From Emmonsiellopsis sp. PD_33 (lineage: Eukaryota > Ascomycota > Eurotiomycetes > Onygenales > Ajellomycetaceae): a DNA stretch of 64,000 bases. A program made the position numbers and the translations under genes. Shown here piece by piece: positions 24,624 to 33,778 of this stretch; the stretch's first letter is position 1; each line of letters opens with the position of its first letter. The stretch spans positions 43,477 to 107,476 of the forward strand of contig JANTQF010000105.1 of NCBI GenBank assembly GCA_032988165.1, read 5' to 3'. The notes below the pieces were generated by a model that searched no databases, had not been told where the DNA came from, and was given only the letters and a program-made list of their open reading frames with translations.

Positions 24624-24866
24624 CTAGTCTTTTCCTAAGTCTGATTTGATATCTTTAAAGTCCTCCTCTTTCTTGAGCTTAGTCTGCACATTCACAGATT
24701 GTACAGACAGTTTCAGAGGAATATAGGTGTCACAGCAGTTAGCAGCTCTGTGCCCAGGTTTATCACAGTTGATATAAACATCTTGGGCACAATAATCAGT
24801 AACAGTAGTGATAGTCATATTAGGGATGTGGAAATCATTCATGTGAGCTGTTAGCTCCCAGTCCAT
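24624..24866 (-). pseudogene. gag zinc-knuckle relic of Gypsy element 2
   Basis: An 80-codon open stretch on the minus strand contains YINCDKPGHRAANC. This is a CX2CX4HX4C knuckle whose first Cys has become Tyr (TGT to TAT, a G-to-A change). It is the nucleic-acid-binding end of gag. The rest of gag extends to about 25560 in broken form. Confidence 0.8.
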
Positions 24867-25967
24867 AGCATTTAGATTATGAGGCTGAGTTGCTCTAGGG
24901 AAGGCTGCTCTAGAGGTAATAGGAATATTATCATAAATTTAGCCCTGAATGGCCTTAACCTTAAATAGGTTATTCTCTATACTGTGGAGCTTCATATAAT
25001 ATTCAAGGTATGTAGAAGGTTCAACAGAGGTGATGGTCTACTACAGAAGCTCAAACTTAATGACCTTTTTAAGTAGGGCTTTCTTGATAGTATCATCTCA
25101 TAACTGGCTACTAACTTCTAGGATCTTCTGATTGAATCTTAGGAGAAAGGTGGCAAGTGAATCAGTCTTCTGGTGAACACTGTGCAGTTAGGTTAGGGCC
25201 TTCTGAGCCACTGAAGGGTCAGAGAAAAGAATGTCAAGCTAATCAAGAATGATGTTGAGGGTCATAGAAATGAGCTTGACATTAGCCTTCATCTAAGGGT
25301 GGAATTGGATGATGATAGTGCCAGAGAGTTAGGTGTAGATGTACCAGGCCTGGTCAGCAAGAGATCTAATTATAAGGCCATTCAAAGTGATTTTGACCTC
25401 TGCACTGAGGCACCAGGCAGGGTATTTAGAGACTTATTTACCCATAAATTTCTCAAGGGTGACAAGTCTCTCCTTCAGGCATTTTGAGAAGTCATCAAAA
25501 GGAGCAGTCAGGTGAGCAGGGGTCAGAGCAGGAACTAAAGTTGGTACAGGCATGTGATTTTATTTGGTGATGAGGTTGATCTTGTTTGCAAGCTACTAAA
25601 TGAAGTTTCAGAATTCAGTGTTAGAGCTCTGAGAAGGAATGCTATCTTCACATGGAGGATCTATATTTATAATGGATTTGAAAGATTATTTGGATTTAGA
25701 GAGTTCAAAGAATTCAGAAAGTTCAGAGGATTTGAAAAGTTCAGAGAAAAATCTCATGAGATATTAATACAGATCATCAGGGCTTTGGGGCCTTTCACTA
25801 ACACATCATCCAGTGGAGCTGAGCTGAGTAAGTTGTATTTTGGATTTCAGAAGAGTTTGCTATACACATAAATCACATTCAGAGGAATCTGCTATACATG
25901 CAAGTCACATTTGAAAGGTAAATATAATAAGGATCTCTGAGAAGAGATCAAGTAAGTAATTACAAAA

Positions 25968-26221
25968 TGTAATGGGTGCACTCCAATAAGTGGATCATGT
26001 GAGCTATACACTAGAATCAAGATTGTAATCACTAGAGAAAGGAAGGAAAAAGGGAAAGGAATCACAAGATCATGTGATATAAATAGAAGGGAATTACATG
26101 AGGTTGAAGCAGATAAATGTTTATATGAAGGCCCAGTCAGAGGTGTCCAATCAGGCAGTCAGAGATTGAGTGAAGTTTAAGTGAGCTATAAATATAGAGT
26201 ATAAGGGTGTAGCCCTTCACA
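25968..26221 (-). repeat. LTR of Gypsy element 2 (5' LTR)
   Basis: 254 bp, the direct-repeat partner of 20659-20912, followed immediately by the target duplication TTCTG (26222-26226). All differences to its partner are transitions and no CpG is left in it. Confidence 0.95.
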
Positions 26222-28302
26222 TTCTGCCTGACATTGAATCTATTAAGTGTCATGATAATAGTGCCTATTTTAAATAATATCAAATGATAAATCTGATCTC
26301 TTTTGGTCCCCAATCAGATAGCTCTGACATGAGTACTCTACACTTGAGCCTTTAATACTGGCATTCCCATTCTGCTGTAGTATATTACTAATAAATGATA
26401 AGCAGGAAGAAACAACCTGAATGATATCATTATTAATATTAATTAGAATGTTCTCACTGTTCAACTATAGGAATTCAGAAGATAAGACTCTAATAGTATC
26501 TGAGAAGTTCATATTATGTAGACTGAATGTTACTATGAATAAATTATTATACTTCTTGCATTCAGCTACATTCAGAGCTGAGATCTAGTATACACCCATT
26601 AAACTCTGATACATATTCTAATAGAGGCTAAACCTATTAATAAAAAACTGATAAGAAAGGAACAATACTTTCTACTCTTTAGTAAAGATATTCTTCAAGA
26701 ACTTCCTCTTATAGATTACAATCTTCAGCTCTCCACATATTGGTGTTGATCTGTAGTATAGCCAAGTAGTGGCTAAAATCAAATAGAGAACTCTTTAAAG
26801 GAAAAGACTAGGAGTGGAATTCTCAGTTGGAAAGATATTATTAATTTCATTAAAGATATAATTAATAAAGATGTAGGCTCTGAATAGAATAGAGCTTACT
26901 AGAATGATATTCAATATATTACTCTCAACTAAAATTATCTCATATTAATGAAAGAATGAATAAGGACTCTGAAAATTAGATCCTTCTGCATTCAGAGTTG
27001 AGTACTGTATGATAGATTAAATCTGCAAAATAGTTCTATTAAAATATGGAGATATTTCCTATCTATCCTTTTCAATAAATTACACTCTACCTATATAGTT
27101 GAAGTTGGTCTTGTCTGGTCATCTGCATGAACATTTATTATTTTCACACTGATACTATATGAAATTAGAGGGGAAAATTAATTCACTGATAGAAGAATAT
27201 AAGGTAAATTCTCTGAAGCAGTATTTAATTGAGCTTTCTCAGCTATATAAGTACTATAGTTCTATAGGGGAGTCAACAACTTCTGCCATCCTAATGTGCA
27301 TGTGCTATTGAAACCTCTAGGACTTAACAAGCCTTAACACTAATAAGACTATGTCTTGAAAGTATAAGGACATTAATGTATGATTAGTAAGGTGTTTTTC
27401 AGTATGAGAGAATATTAGCATCTAATCTAGAGAGATAATTGAAATTTATGTGTAGTGTAGTGGAAGAATCAGAAACTATACTTTACATTTCTTTTTTAGA
27501 TTTAATAGTTCATTGGGGAGGTTATAAATTGGAGTGATATCCTTCAGAGTCCAGAGAATCTGCAGTAATAACTGGTATAGCTCTCAAAATATCCTAGTAA
27601 ACTCTATCCACAAAGTGAAGGCTGTTATAAAAAGATCCATACAATTCTTATCCTGTTTATGAACAAGAAGCTCTGCAGGGTTATTAACTATATAAATACA
27701 ATTAACTTTATCATTGATGTGTGATGAGGTTATTAGATTATTACCTTAGATAGTTAGATTGGAGGAATTAACCTCTTGAACCTTAGAGTTTCTAGCCTCT
27801 TAGGCCCCTAGAGGATGTTTGAATGTAGTATTAATGTTATTCATTTTATTCTCCTCAATCTCAGTATAATGATCTATATTGTCATTAATATTATCATTTA
27901 TGATATATTCATCATCAGCCAATTTATAAGCTATTTAGATAGTATTTAGAAGCTAATATATCATATTTACTTCCTCATTTGATTTGTAGAGCTCATTATC
28001 AGAGTATGTAGCATCCCTATTATCATTATTTTTAGTGAGCTGATCAGATTGATCTGTTGCCTGATTTTCTAAGTTAAAAGATTAAGTAAATAATTGAATC
28101 AGAATATAAACACATATCTCTACATTATCTGGTATGAGCTCTAACATAAAATCTCAAGATCTCATATCATGATTAAATATTAGATTATTTATATCAGTAT
28201 TAATATAGTTTTCAGAGGTGTCCTGTGGCAATTTCAGATGTTAGCCTCTTGAAGCTGGGTACTTATTTGCTCCATAAAGGGTGTGTTTTCTAAGATAGTA
28301 AA
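26222..28302 (-). pseudogene. Unknown long coding relic, right part
   Basis: From an ATG at about 28302 the minus strand can be read for roughly 400 codons (start MAIHSLYYLRKHTLYGANKY) with some 17 stops, nearly all TAA, TAG or TGA at places where Gln or Arg restores a smooth sequence. An open 64-codon stretch (26464-26270) follows near the Gypsy junction. An acidic Asn/Asp-rich middle part and a Cys-containing piece (QCENNKCSCR type, after reading through a stop) are visible. No family is recognised; no reverse transcriptase or transposase motif was found. It could be the first gene of an undescribed transposon later cut by Gypsy element 2. Confidence 0.45.
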
Positions 28303-28399
28303 GGCTGTGAATGGCCATATTGTAGGTTGGATTTTTTTAAAGGGAAAAGTAGGAAAATTGGAAAAGAAATATGAATATAATAGCTCTGAAAAAAGAAAT

Positions 28400-29000
28400 G
28401 AGGCTAAATGTATACTAAATGTGCCTCTAAAAATAGAGGTCTCAAGTTATATTATCTGGTAGAATTATAAACTCTAATCTTTTTCATTTCCTTTTATTAT
28501 TTGTAGATTTCCTTCTCTATTAGATATAATTTCATTTTCATATCATTATCTGATTTACTCATTACTCAGTTATATCTACCATTAACTCCTTCAGTTTAGA
28601 ATTGAGTAGTATGGTTAGTTTCTATTCTATAAATAAGAACTTTATGAATGTATTGCTAACTAGAAGTAGCCTGATGATCAGAGAGATAAGCTTTCTTCTG
28701 TAGATCCTGTACTTACTAGGAGTAGTAACATATTAATAAAAAGTCAGAATTGTATAAGCAGTATATCCTCTAATTTCAATGGATAGTACAATTAGATTGT
28801 GTCAGGGTCCTATAAGCAGATGAATCACACATGAGAGAGGGATCTTCAGTGGTGAATAAGATGATCATATCTTCTTACATTCTTCAGAAAAGTGGATGAA
28901 CTGATATTATAGGTGTTTCAGAGTTATAGTCATAAATTGTATATGTAGACTGTAGTATAGAATGATGCACTTGACAATTTTCAGACATGAAAATGCAAGA
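28400..29000. other. Decayed AT-rich DNA, nothing identifiable
   Basis: About 600 bp between two unknown coding relics of opposite direction. No repeats, LTRs or readable frames were found. If both relics belonged to one element this would be its divergent promoter region, but that is inference. Confidence 0.4.
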
Positions 29001-29229
29001 TACTTAGCTATATGAAGGTAAGAGTTAATCTAGATATTCAGTGGAATTCAACTGAAAATCCAGCTGAAGTCAGCTGTGAGTTAAGATAAATTTAGAGAAA
29101 ATTAATGGAGATTTAATAATAAGTAGAGAAATATAAAATATAAGCTGATTAATAATTCTAGAAGAACATCATTATGATGGGTATAGAAATGAATTTTAGA
29201 GATGATGGCTCTAGATATTAATCTAGTTA

Positions 29230-30200
29230 TCAACTATAGGAATCAATAATCAGCCATTTCATATACAGGGTGTTTGACAGGGTCACTGATGGGGATCCAG
29301 AGTGCTTATGATCAGTTGATAAAGCTCCAACTTGAATTGAATAAAAAATATTATAGTGCTGGGCTATGTAATTGACACTATCTATAAGTATTCTAAAATT
29401 AAAATAAACTGCTAATTTATTGGTTTTATCATAGGAACATGTTCAGCAGGAAAAAGATCTGAATAAAGCCAGCTATTTAGAATGTAGTATATATAATTAC
29501 ACTGATGAGAAGAATATCTTCCAGCATTTCTTCCAGAAGTTCACTTCAGATAAATTTTATTAGGTGTTCTATTAGATTGAGCTGATTCTGAACTATGAAT
29601 GATTCAATTTCATAGGATAATAATATATTAAATATATGTGTTGGCACCTGCAATCCTGAAGATTAATAGCTTATACCTCATCTAGAAATATATGTAAATC
29701 TTACTACCTAGATTAAGCTATGGGATGATCTAGTTGAAAGGGATGAGGATAGGTATATTTAAGTTAGAGTATAGAATGAAGTTATTGATTTTTAGGACTA
29801 TATAGCCTCTATGGAATAATATAGTAGTGTAGGCCAGAGAAACTTTGTAGAGCTGATTACCCATTGAAAATTTAAAAAGAAATGAAAGTTCAATTCTGAA
29901 GTTAAAAAGGCTGTGAAGAAGAAGATATACTTTATCTCTATCTCAGGGCAGATAGAATCTATAGCTTTATAAGGTATAACCTATAGCTTTAGATGTGGGA
30001 TGTGAATTGATAGCACTAAGTGCATTTTTAAAGCATATTTCTCACATGAAAATTAGGATAAAATGAATCACTAGTTGCAGAGCTAAACATATTAGATAGA
30101 GAATAAAGAATTTAATGATTTCATTGTGGAGGAGATAATTCTAATGCATGGTTAAAGAGAATACATGAGTAGAGATTTTTAACTGAGTAATCATATATTT
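29230..30200 (+). pseudogene. Unknown intron-bearing coding relic A
   Basis: A plus-strand frame can be read through a likely intron (donor GTAATT near 29365, branch CTGCTAAT, acceptor CATAG at about 29432) into EHVQQEKDLNKASYLECSIY and FQHFFQKFTSDKFY. A later part reads FRCGM and DSTKCIFKAYFSHEN. Stops are TAA/TAG/TGA at positions compatible with lost Gln, Arg or Trp. No family is recognised; the spaced Cys residues could be part of a metal-binding site. The intron signals suggest a gene transcribed by the host machinery rather than an LTR polyprotein. Confidence 0.4.
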
Positions 30201-30649
30201 ATTTTGAATTACTTTCTATATATCTTCCACATAGTATTAATTTAATTTGAGTATATTTACTACTATTAGGTAGTAAAATGAAGTATTTATAAAGCATTCC
30301 TCATATCTATCTCAATGATATGATGGAAGGTGTGGGAAATTACTGCACCTACTTTTTGTTGTTAGTATATACTTACTTTATAGATCTATATATATATATT
30401 TTGGAGCTATTAGTAGCTAGTTTGCATGTGTATTCTGAAAATAGTAAGAGTTTATATTATATATTATCTTAAAAGACATCAGTATGAGCTCATTCTATAG
30501 TCATATTTGAGTTAGCTGGTTCAGTATATAGAAAATAAAAAGAGATGATGTTGATTTCAGAGGTGAACTGGAAGTGAGTAAATAAAGTAATGTGTTGATT
30601 GCCAGGTAGGGTAGTCAGATGATGTCTGATTTATTATAAAATACCTATT

Positions 30650-30690
30650 TTTTCCTCTTTTTTTTTCTCTTTCTCTTTCTTCTTTAAATA
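30650..30690. repeat. Pyrimidine-rich tract
   Basis: About 40 bp almost only of C and T, followed some 40 bp later by another CT-rich stretch and then by the ATG of the relic at 30738. Pyrimidine tracts of this kind are common just upstream of fungal genes. Confidence 0.5.
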
Positions 30691-30737
30691 TACAGTTAGA
30701 ACTCTGATTTTACATTCATTTCTCTCTCCTCTGCTGA

Positions 30738-31960
30738 TATAGATGTCCTCCCCCCCTCTCTCACTTTAAAATATCAAGTAAGTAGTTATTATACTTAAAG
30801 AAGCTTGAAATTTTGAAGATATAAGAACTAACAACTTCTTTAGAATGTTTTGAATAAAAGCTACCTCTACCTCTATCATCCCTTATAAGATCTGGGGCAG
30901 CAAAATTGATTCTGAACTAGAGGAGAATCCTGAAGTTACTAAGATTCAGGAAGTCTCTATATATTACTACTATATGATGGATTATATCTATCCTAAGAAT
31001 CTTAATTAGCCCTATAATAAGCTCTCTGGAAGTAAGAATGCCTGCAGCAATTATATGCAGGATAAAAAAATGTACACTGAGGTTCCTGTGGAAATATTAA
31101 AGTAGATTGAAAATAAATGGATCTTACATAATAATTATTTTAATACTTTAAATCTCTTTGTTAAGTCTATTCATGCTAAGAATGTTAATAATCATATGGA
31201 TGCTATAAAGGTGGAGTTGGTAGAGCTTATCAAAAAGGAGTCTAAAATTAAAAAGAAGCCTATTATAAGTAGAGAGAGCTTAGTTACCAGCAATGTTGAG
31301 AGTAACTAGATGAAATTTAAAAAGATTACTGTGCTACAGAAAATTACCTTCAAACTTAAATAATAATGGGAAATTGAGGAAGTGTAGCTCCAGTAGATGG
31401 CTAATTTAATTGAGATGATTAAAATATATGAACTCATTTAATTATTATATTAATATAGTTAATAAATTGTGAAATAGGGTGTGGGTAAAAATCTAAGCAC
31501 TATCAGACTTAAAATTTGAAACTTGGGAGATAGAGTCTGCAGCCTGGATGTATAGATACAATATTACCCAGACTCAATATATTTTATAAATTCTATATGA
31601 ATGACCCTATACTAACTAATATCTTATTTATATAGGTGAAATGGAAGATAAGTATAGAGAGTAAGATGAAGTTATCTAGTCTAAAGTGCTATCTTCCTCT
31701 TACCCATTATAATACTTTAATTAAGAGTTTCAATGAATTTAATGCTGATATGAGTTGAAGCCTCTCTCTCCTTATAATAGTACTAGAGACAGGAAATTGC
31801 CATGAACATACTTATTTAGTACCTGCTTCCCCTATCCACTCCAATAAACCTAACAATAAGATGGCTGGGGGGAAGGCATAGTTGATTCTAAAGATTAGAG
31901 AAAAGAATGGAGATGCTATAAAAAGAGTAGATGATGAGTTCTTTTAGATTTTTTAAGTTT
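30738..31960 (+). pseudogene. Unknown intron-bearing coding relic B
   Basis: ATG at about 30738 (MSSPPLSHFKIS) is followed by a textbook intron: GTAAGT donor near 30777, ACTAAC branch, TTTAG acceptor at about 30843. Exon 2 then reads KIWGSKIDSELEENPEVTKI and about 180 more codons, interrupted by TAG/TAA where Gln fits. A second intron-like end (ACTAAC then ATATAG near 31636) leads into more coding-like sequence ending near 31960. The protein is Lys/Glu-rich and likely helical. It is not recognised. Two intron signatures within a transposon graveyard suggest a captured gene, a cargo gene of a DNA transposon, or a regulator-type gene of an undescribed element. Confidence 0.45.
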
Positions 31961-32133
31961 AAATATAAGGTTTGATTTCTTTTTCTTTTTTCTAGATAGA
32001 TAGATAGAGATAATACAATGAATGGATATTCTTTTTAATTATTTCTCTATTCTAAAAATGAAAATATAATGAAATATCAAAGTTCTACCCCAGAGATAGG
32101 TGTATATATAGTAAATTTAATACTCTATAGTTA

Positions 32134-32520
32134 TATCATGACTCTAACATATAGAATGGTAGTAGGACAGTGTGGTAATTAACCTTCATTATAATTTACT
32201 CTCTAATATATTTACTAGAGTATTATGCCAGATAAATTATTAATGAAATATTAACATTATATTTTAGAGAATAGTAAGTATACTATTAAATTGAGATTTA
32301 CTATCATATCATTACTCTGACATATAGAATGATAGTAGGACAGTGTGATAATTAGCCTTCATTGTAATTTACTCTCTAATATATTTACTAGAGTATTATG
32401 CCAGATAAATTATTAATGAAATATTAATATTATATTTCAGAGAATGATAGATATACTATTAAATTGAGATTTACTAGCATATCATTGCTCTGATGTGTAG
32501 AATGATAGTAGAATGAGACA
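32134..32520. repeat. 173-bp tandem repeat, about 2.2 units
   Basis: The ACTCT/GCTCT marker recurs at 32141, 32314 and 32487, exactly 173 bp apart. Each unit contains TATTTACTAGAGTATTATG and GATAAATTATTAATGAAATA. The copies differ almost only by transitions. It ends about 290 bp before the right edge of the decayed block. Confidence 0.88.
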
Positions 32521-32674
32521 GTAGTAATCTATGATTTCATAGAATAATCACATATTATTAAAATCCTTTATGATTTTAATATATATAGGTTAAAAGCTTT
32601 AACATAAATAGAATATTAATATTAGATTTTGAAGAATAGTGATTCCATGGTAAAATCCACTTTCCATGGTGATA

Positions 32675-32712
32675 TGACAGCTCCAATTCACATAATGGTG
32701 TCAGAGCTGTCA
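32675..32712. repeat. Perfect 9-bp inverted repeat near block edge
   Basis: TGACAGCTC at 32675-32683 and GAGCTGTCA at 32704-32712 with a 20-bp spacer. It lies between the 173-bp repeat and the first gene on the right. Whether it is a transposon end or chance is open. Confidence 0.5.
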
Positions 32713-32795
32713 GAGCACTGTTCTGGTGGACCACAAAAATCTGGTATGGTTCCAATAGACACAGCTTTCAAAAAGGGAAGCCAAATGCAAAGCAG

Positions 32796-33387
32796 TCAAA
32801 AATAACCGTAACCATAACCATAGTAACCGTAACGATACCCATAATAAACCCTCCAACTAGCCAAGTTAAAGGAAAAACCCAAAACTCCACGTAAACCCTT
32901 CCGATCCATACCCGACCCAGAGCGGACCCAGGGGAATCCAAATCGTCCAACCACTCGAGGAACTCCCGCCGAAAAAGATGGCGTATATGAATAATAACAA
33001 GAGAATCGTCACCACCGTCGCCAGGACGATCTTGAATTTCCGCTCTTCTCTCTCCATCAGCGGGGAAGGCTTTCCGAAAGGATCACCAAGCCGGCTGTGA
33101 GTCGTCGTGCTCATTAGGCCTGAGCCGCCGTATGTAGTTGTGGTGGTGTCGATAGTTCCTGACCCGAAGGTGGTACTGTTCATGCCATGATATGGGGATT
33201 CAAATAGGCTTTGTGGTTGCAGGGAGGAACCGACTGAGTAGCCGACGCCATACCGGGTGCCGGACGAGCGGGATGTGCTGGTCTGGTACGTGGTTGATGT
33301 TGACGATGACTGTCCTGCGCCCGCGTAAGGGTCGCGAAGCCGGCTGGGGCCCATGAAGGGCCTTTGGTTGTCGTCGTCGAGGTCCAT
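32796..33387 (-). CDS. Small single-pass membrane protein with Gly-Tyr-rich tail
   Basis: The best model is complement of 32912..33387 plus 32796..32856, 178 residues. The 55-bp intron has GTATGG, a TTTAACT branch and a CTAG end. Splicing changes the tail into WRVYYGYRYGYYGYGYGYF, a regular Gly-Tyr pattern that would hardly arise by chance; the unspliced frame instead ends at 32866 after 173 residues. The start is the ATG at 33387 (MDLDDDNQRPF). The N-terminal half is Ser/Thr-rich and low in complexity. A basic stretch (EREERKFK) is followed by a strongly hydrophobic segment of about 20 residues (roughly 119-139). Small fungal proteins of this layout are usually of unknown function. It is the first intact gene right of the decayed block. 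Confidence 0.75.
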
Positions 33388-33778
33388 GTTCAAAGTGTTT
33401 TGAGATGGGTTTGGGATCTCGTCCCGTTAGATAGAGGAGGGGCTCCCCGCTTTATGAAGATTGATACAGCCTTGCTTTAGTTGTGGCTTAGACTGGGGGC
33501 CATTTTGAACTCGTATCCCGAAGTAGTTAGTTATACCAACAGGCGAGGCGAACTGGAACTTGTTAGTATGTAACTAGTACCCCTGCCCCCTGAAACTGTT
33601 TCTTTTGTTAAACAACTATCATTGGTGAAGCATGCATCTTGAATAAGTTCTTACCAGCCTTCATACAATTTCATCATTCCATCAACTATGTCCTCATTTT
33701 CAAAACGTTCCTAACCTGGCATTTTATGGCAACTGAACAAAGGGCCTTTTCCATTGGTTCATTGTATTACCCCTGAGA
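33388..33778. promoter_or_regulatory. Divergent intergenic region
   Basis: 391 bp between two genes transcribed away from each other, so it should contain both promoters. CT-rich runs occur on each side. No specific binding site can be named with confidence. Confidence 0.5.

Larger units (their letters stand above)
20659..26221 (-). mobile_element. Ty3/Gypsy chromovirus-type LTR retrotransposon 2, complete but decayed
   Basis: 5563 bp, bounded by two 254-bp LTRs (20659-20912, 25968-26221) and a perfect 5-bp target duplication TTCTG (20654-20658 and 26222-26226). The LTRs begin TGTAA and end TTCACA. Inside the left LTR the minus strand shows the polypurine tract AAATAGGGGGGGATAA. In minus-strand order there are relics of gag with a CCHC knuckle (near 24770), protease region, reverse transcriptase (near 23850-23350), RNase H, integrase (near 21880-21600) and a C-terminal chromodomain (near 21150). 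The order and the chromodomain place it in the chromovirus clade. Catalytic residues are lost and stops are frequent, so it is dead. Confidence 0.93.
4761..32806. repeat. AT-rich, CpG-depleted block of nested decayed transposons
   Basis: Base composition changes sharply at both ends. Between 4761 and 32806 I noticed only three CpG dinucleotides (near 5337, 20687 and 20691), whereas the flanking genes are full of them. No intact long reading frame remains. Relic frames of two Ty3/Gypsy polyproteins and of several unknown proteins can still be read through frequent TAA, TAG and TGA codons at places where Gln, Arg or Trp is expected. Tandem repeats and inverted repeats are interspersed. The stretch is best seen as a silenced, probably heterochromatic transposon graveyard made by a repeat-directed C-to-T process (RIP-like) or by deamination of methylated CpG. 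Confidence 0.9.

Noticed and set aside
22585..25871. Plus-strand open frames of 60-105 codons inside Gypsy element 2
   Set aside because: They lie antisense to the recognisable gag-pol relic and show no domains; openness on that strand is a by-product of composition.
4761..32806. AT-rich block as a mitochondrial insertion or as DNA with a changed genetic code (TAA/TAG read as Gln)
   Set aside because: The recognisable proteins are Ty3/Gypsy retrotransposon parts, TGA also occurs at Trp and Arg positions, catalytic Asp codons are changed to Asn, and the LTR pairs show pure transition decay. Mutation explains all of this without a new code or organelle origin.
4761..32806. Starship-type giant transposon
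   Set aside because: No tyrosine-recombinase captain gene and no set of cargo genes could be recognised; the content is nested retroelements and small relics. Relics at 29230-31960 remain unexplained but do not suffice.
32866..33387. Unspliced 173-residue version of the Gly-Tyr-tail protein as the primary model
   Set aside because: The intron has standard sites, and the spliced tail has a regular Gly-Tyr pattern. The unspliced form is kept only as an alternative.
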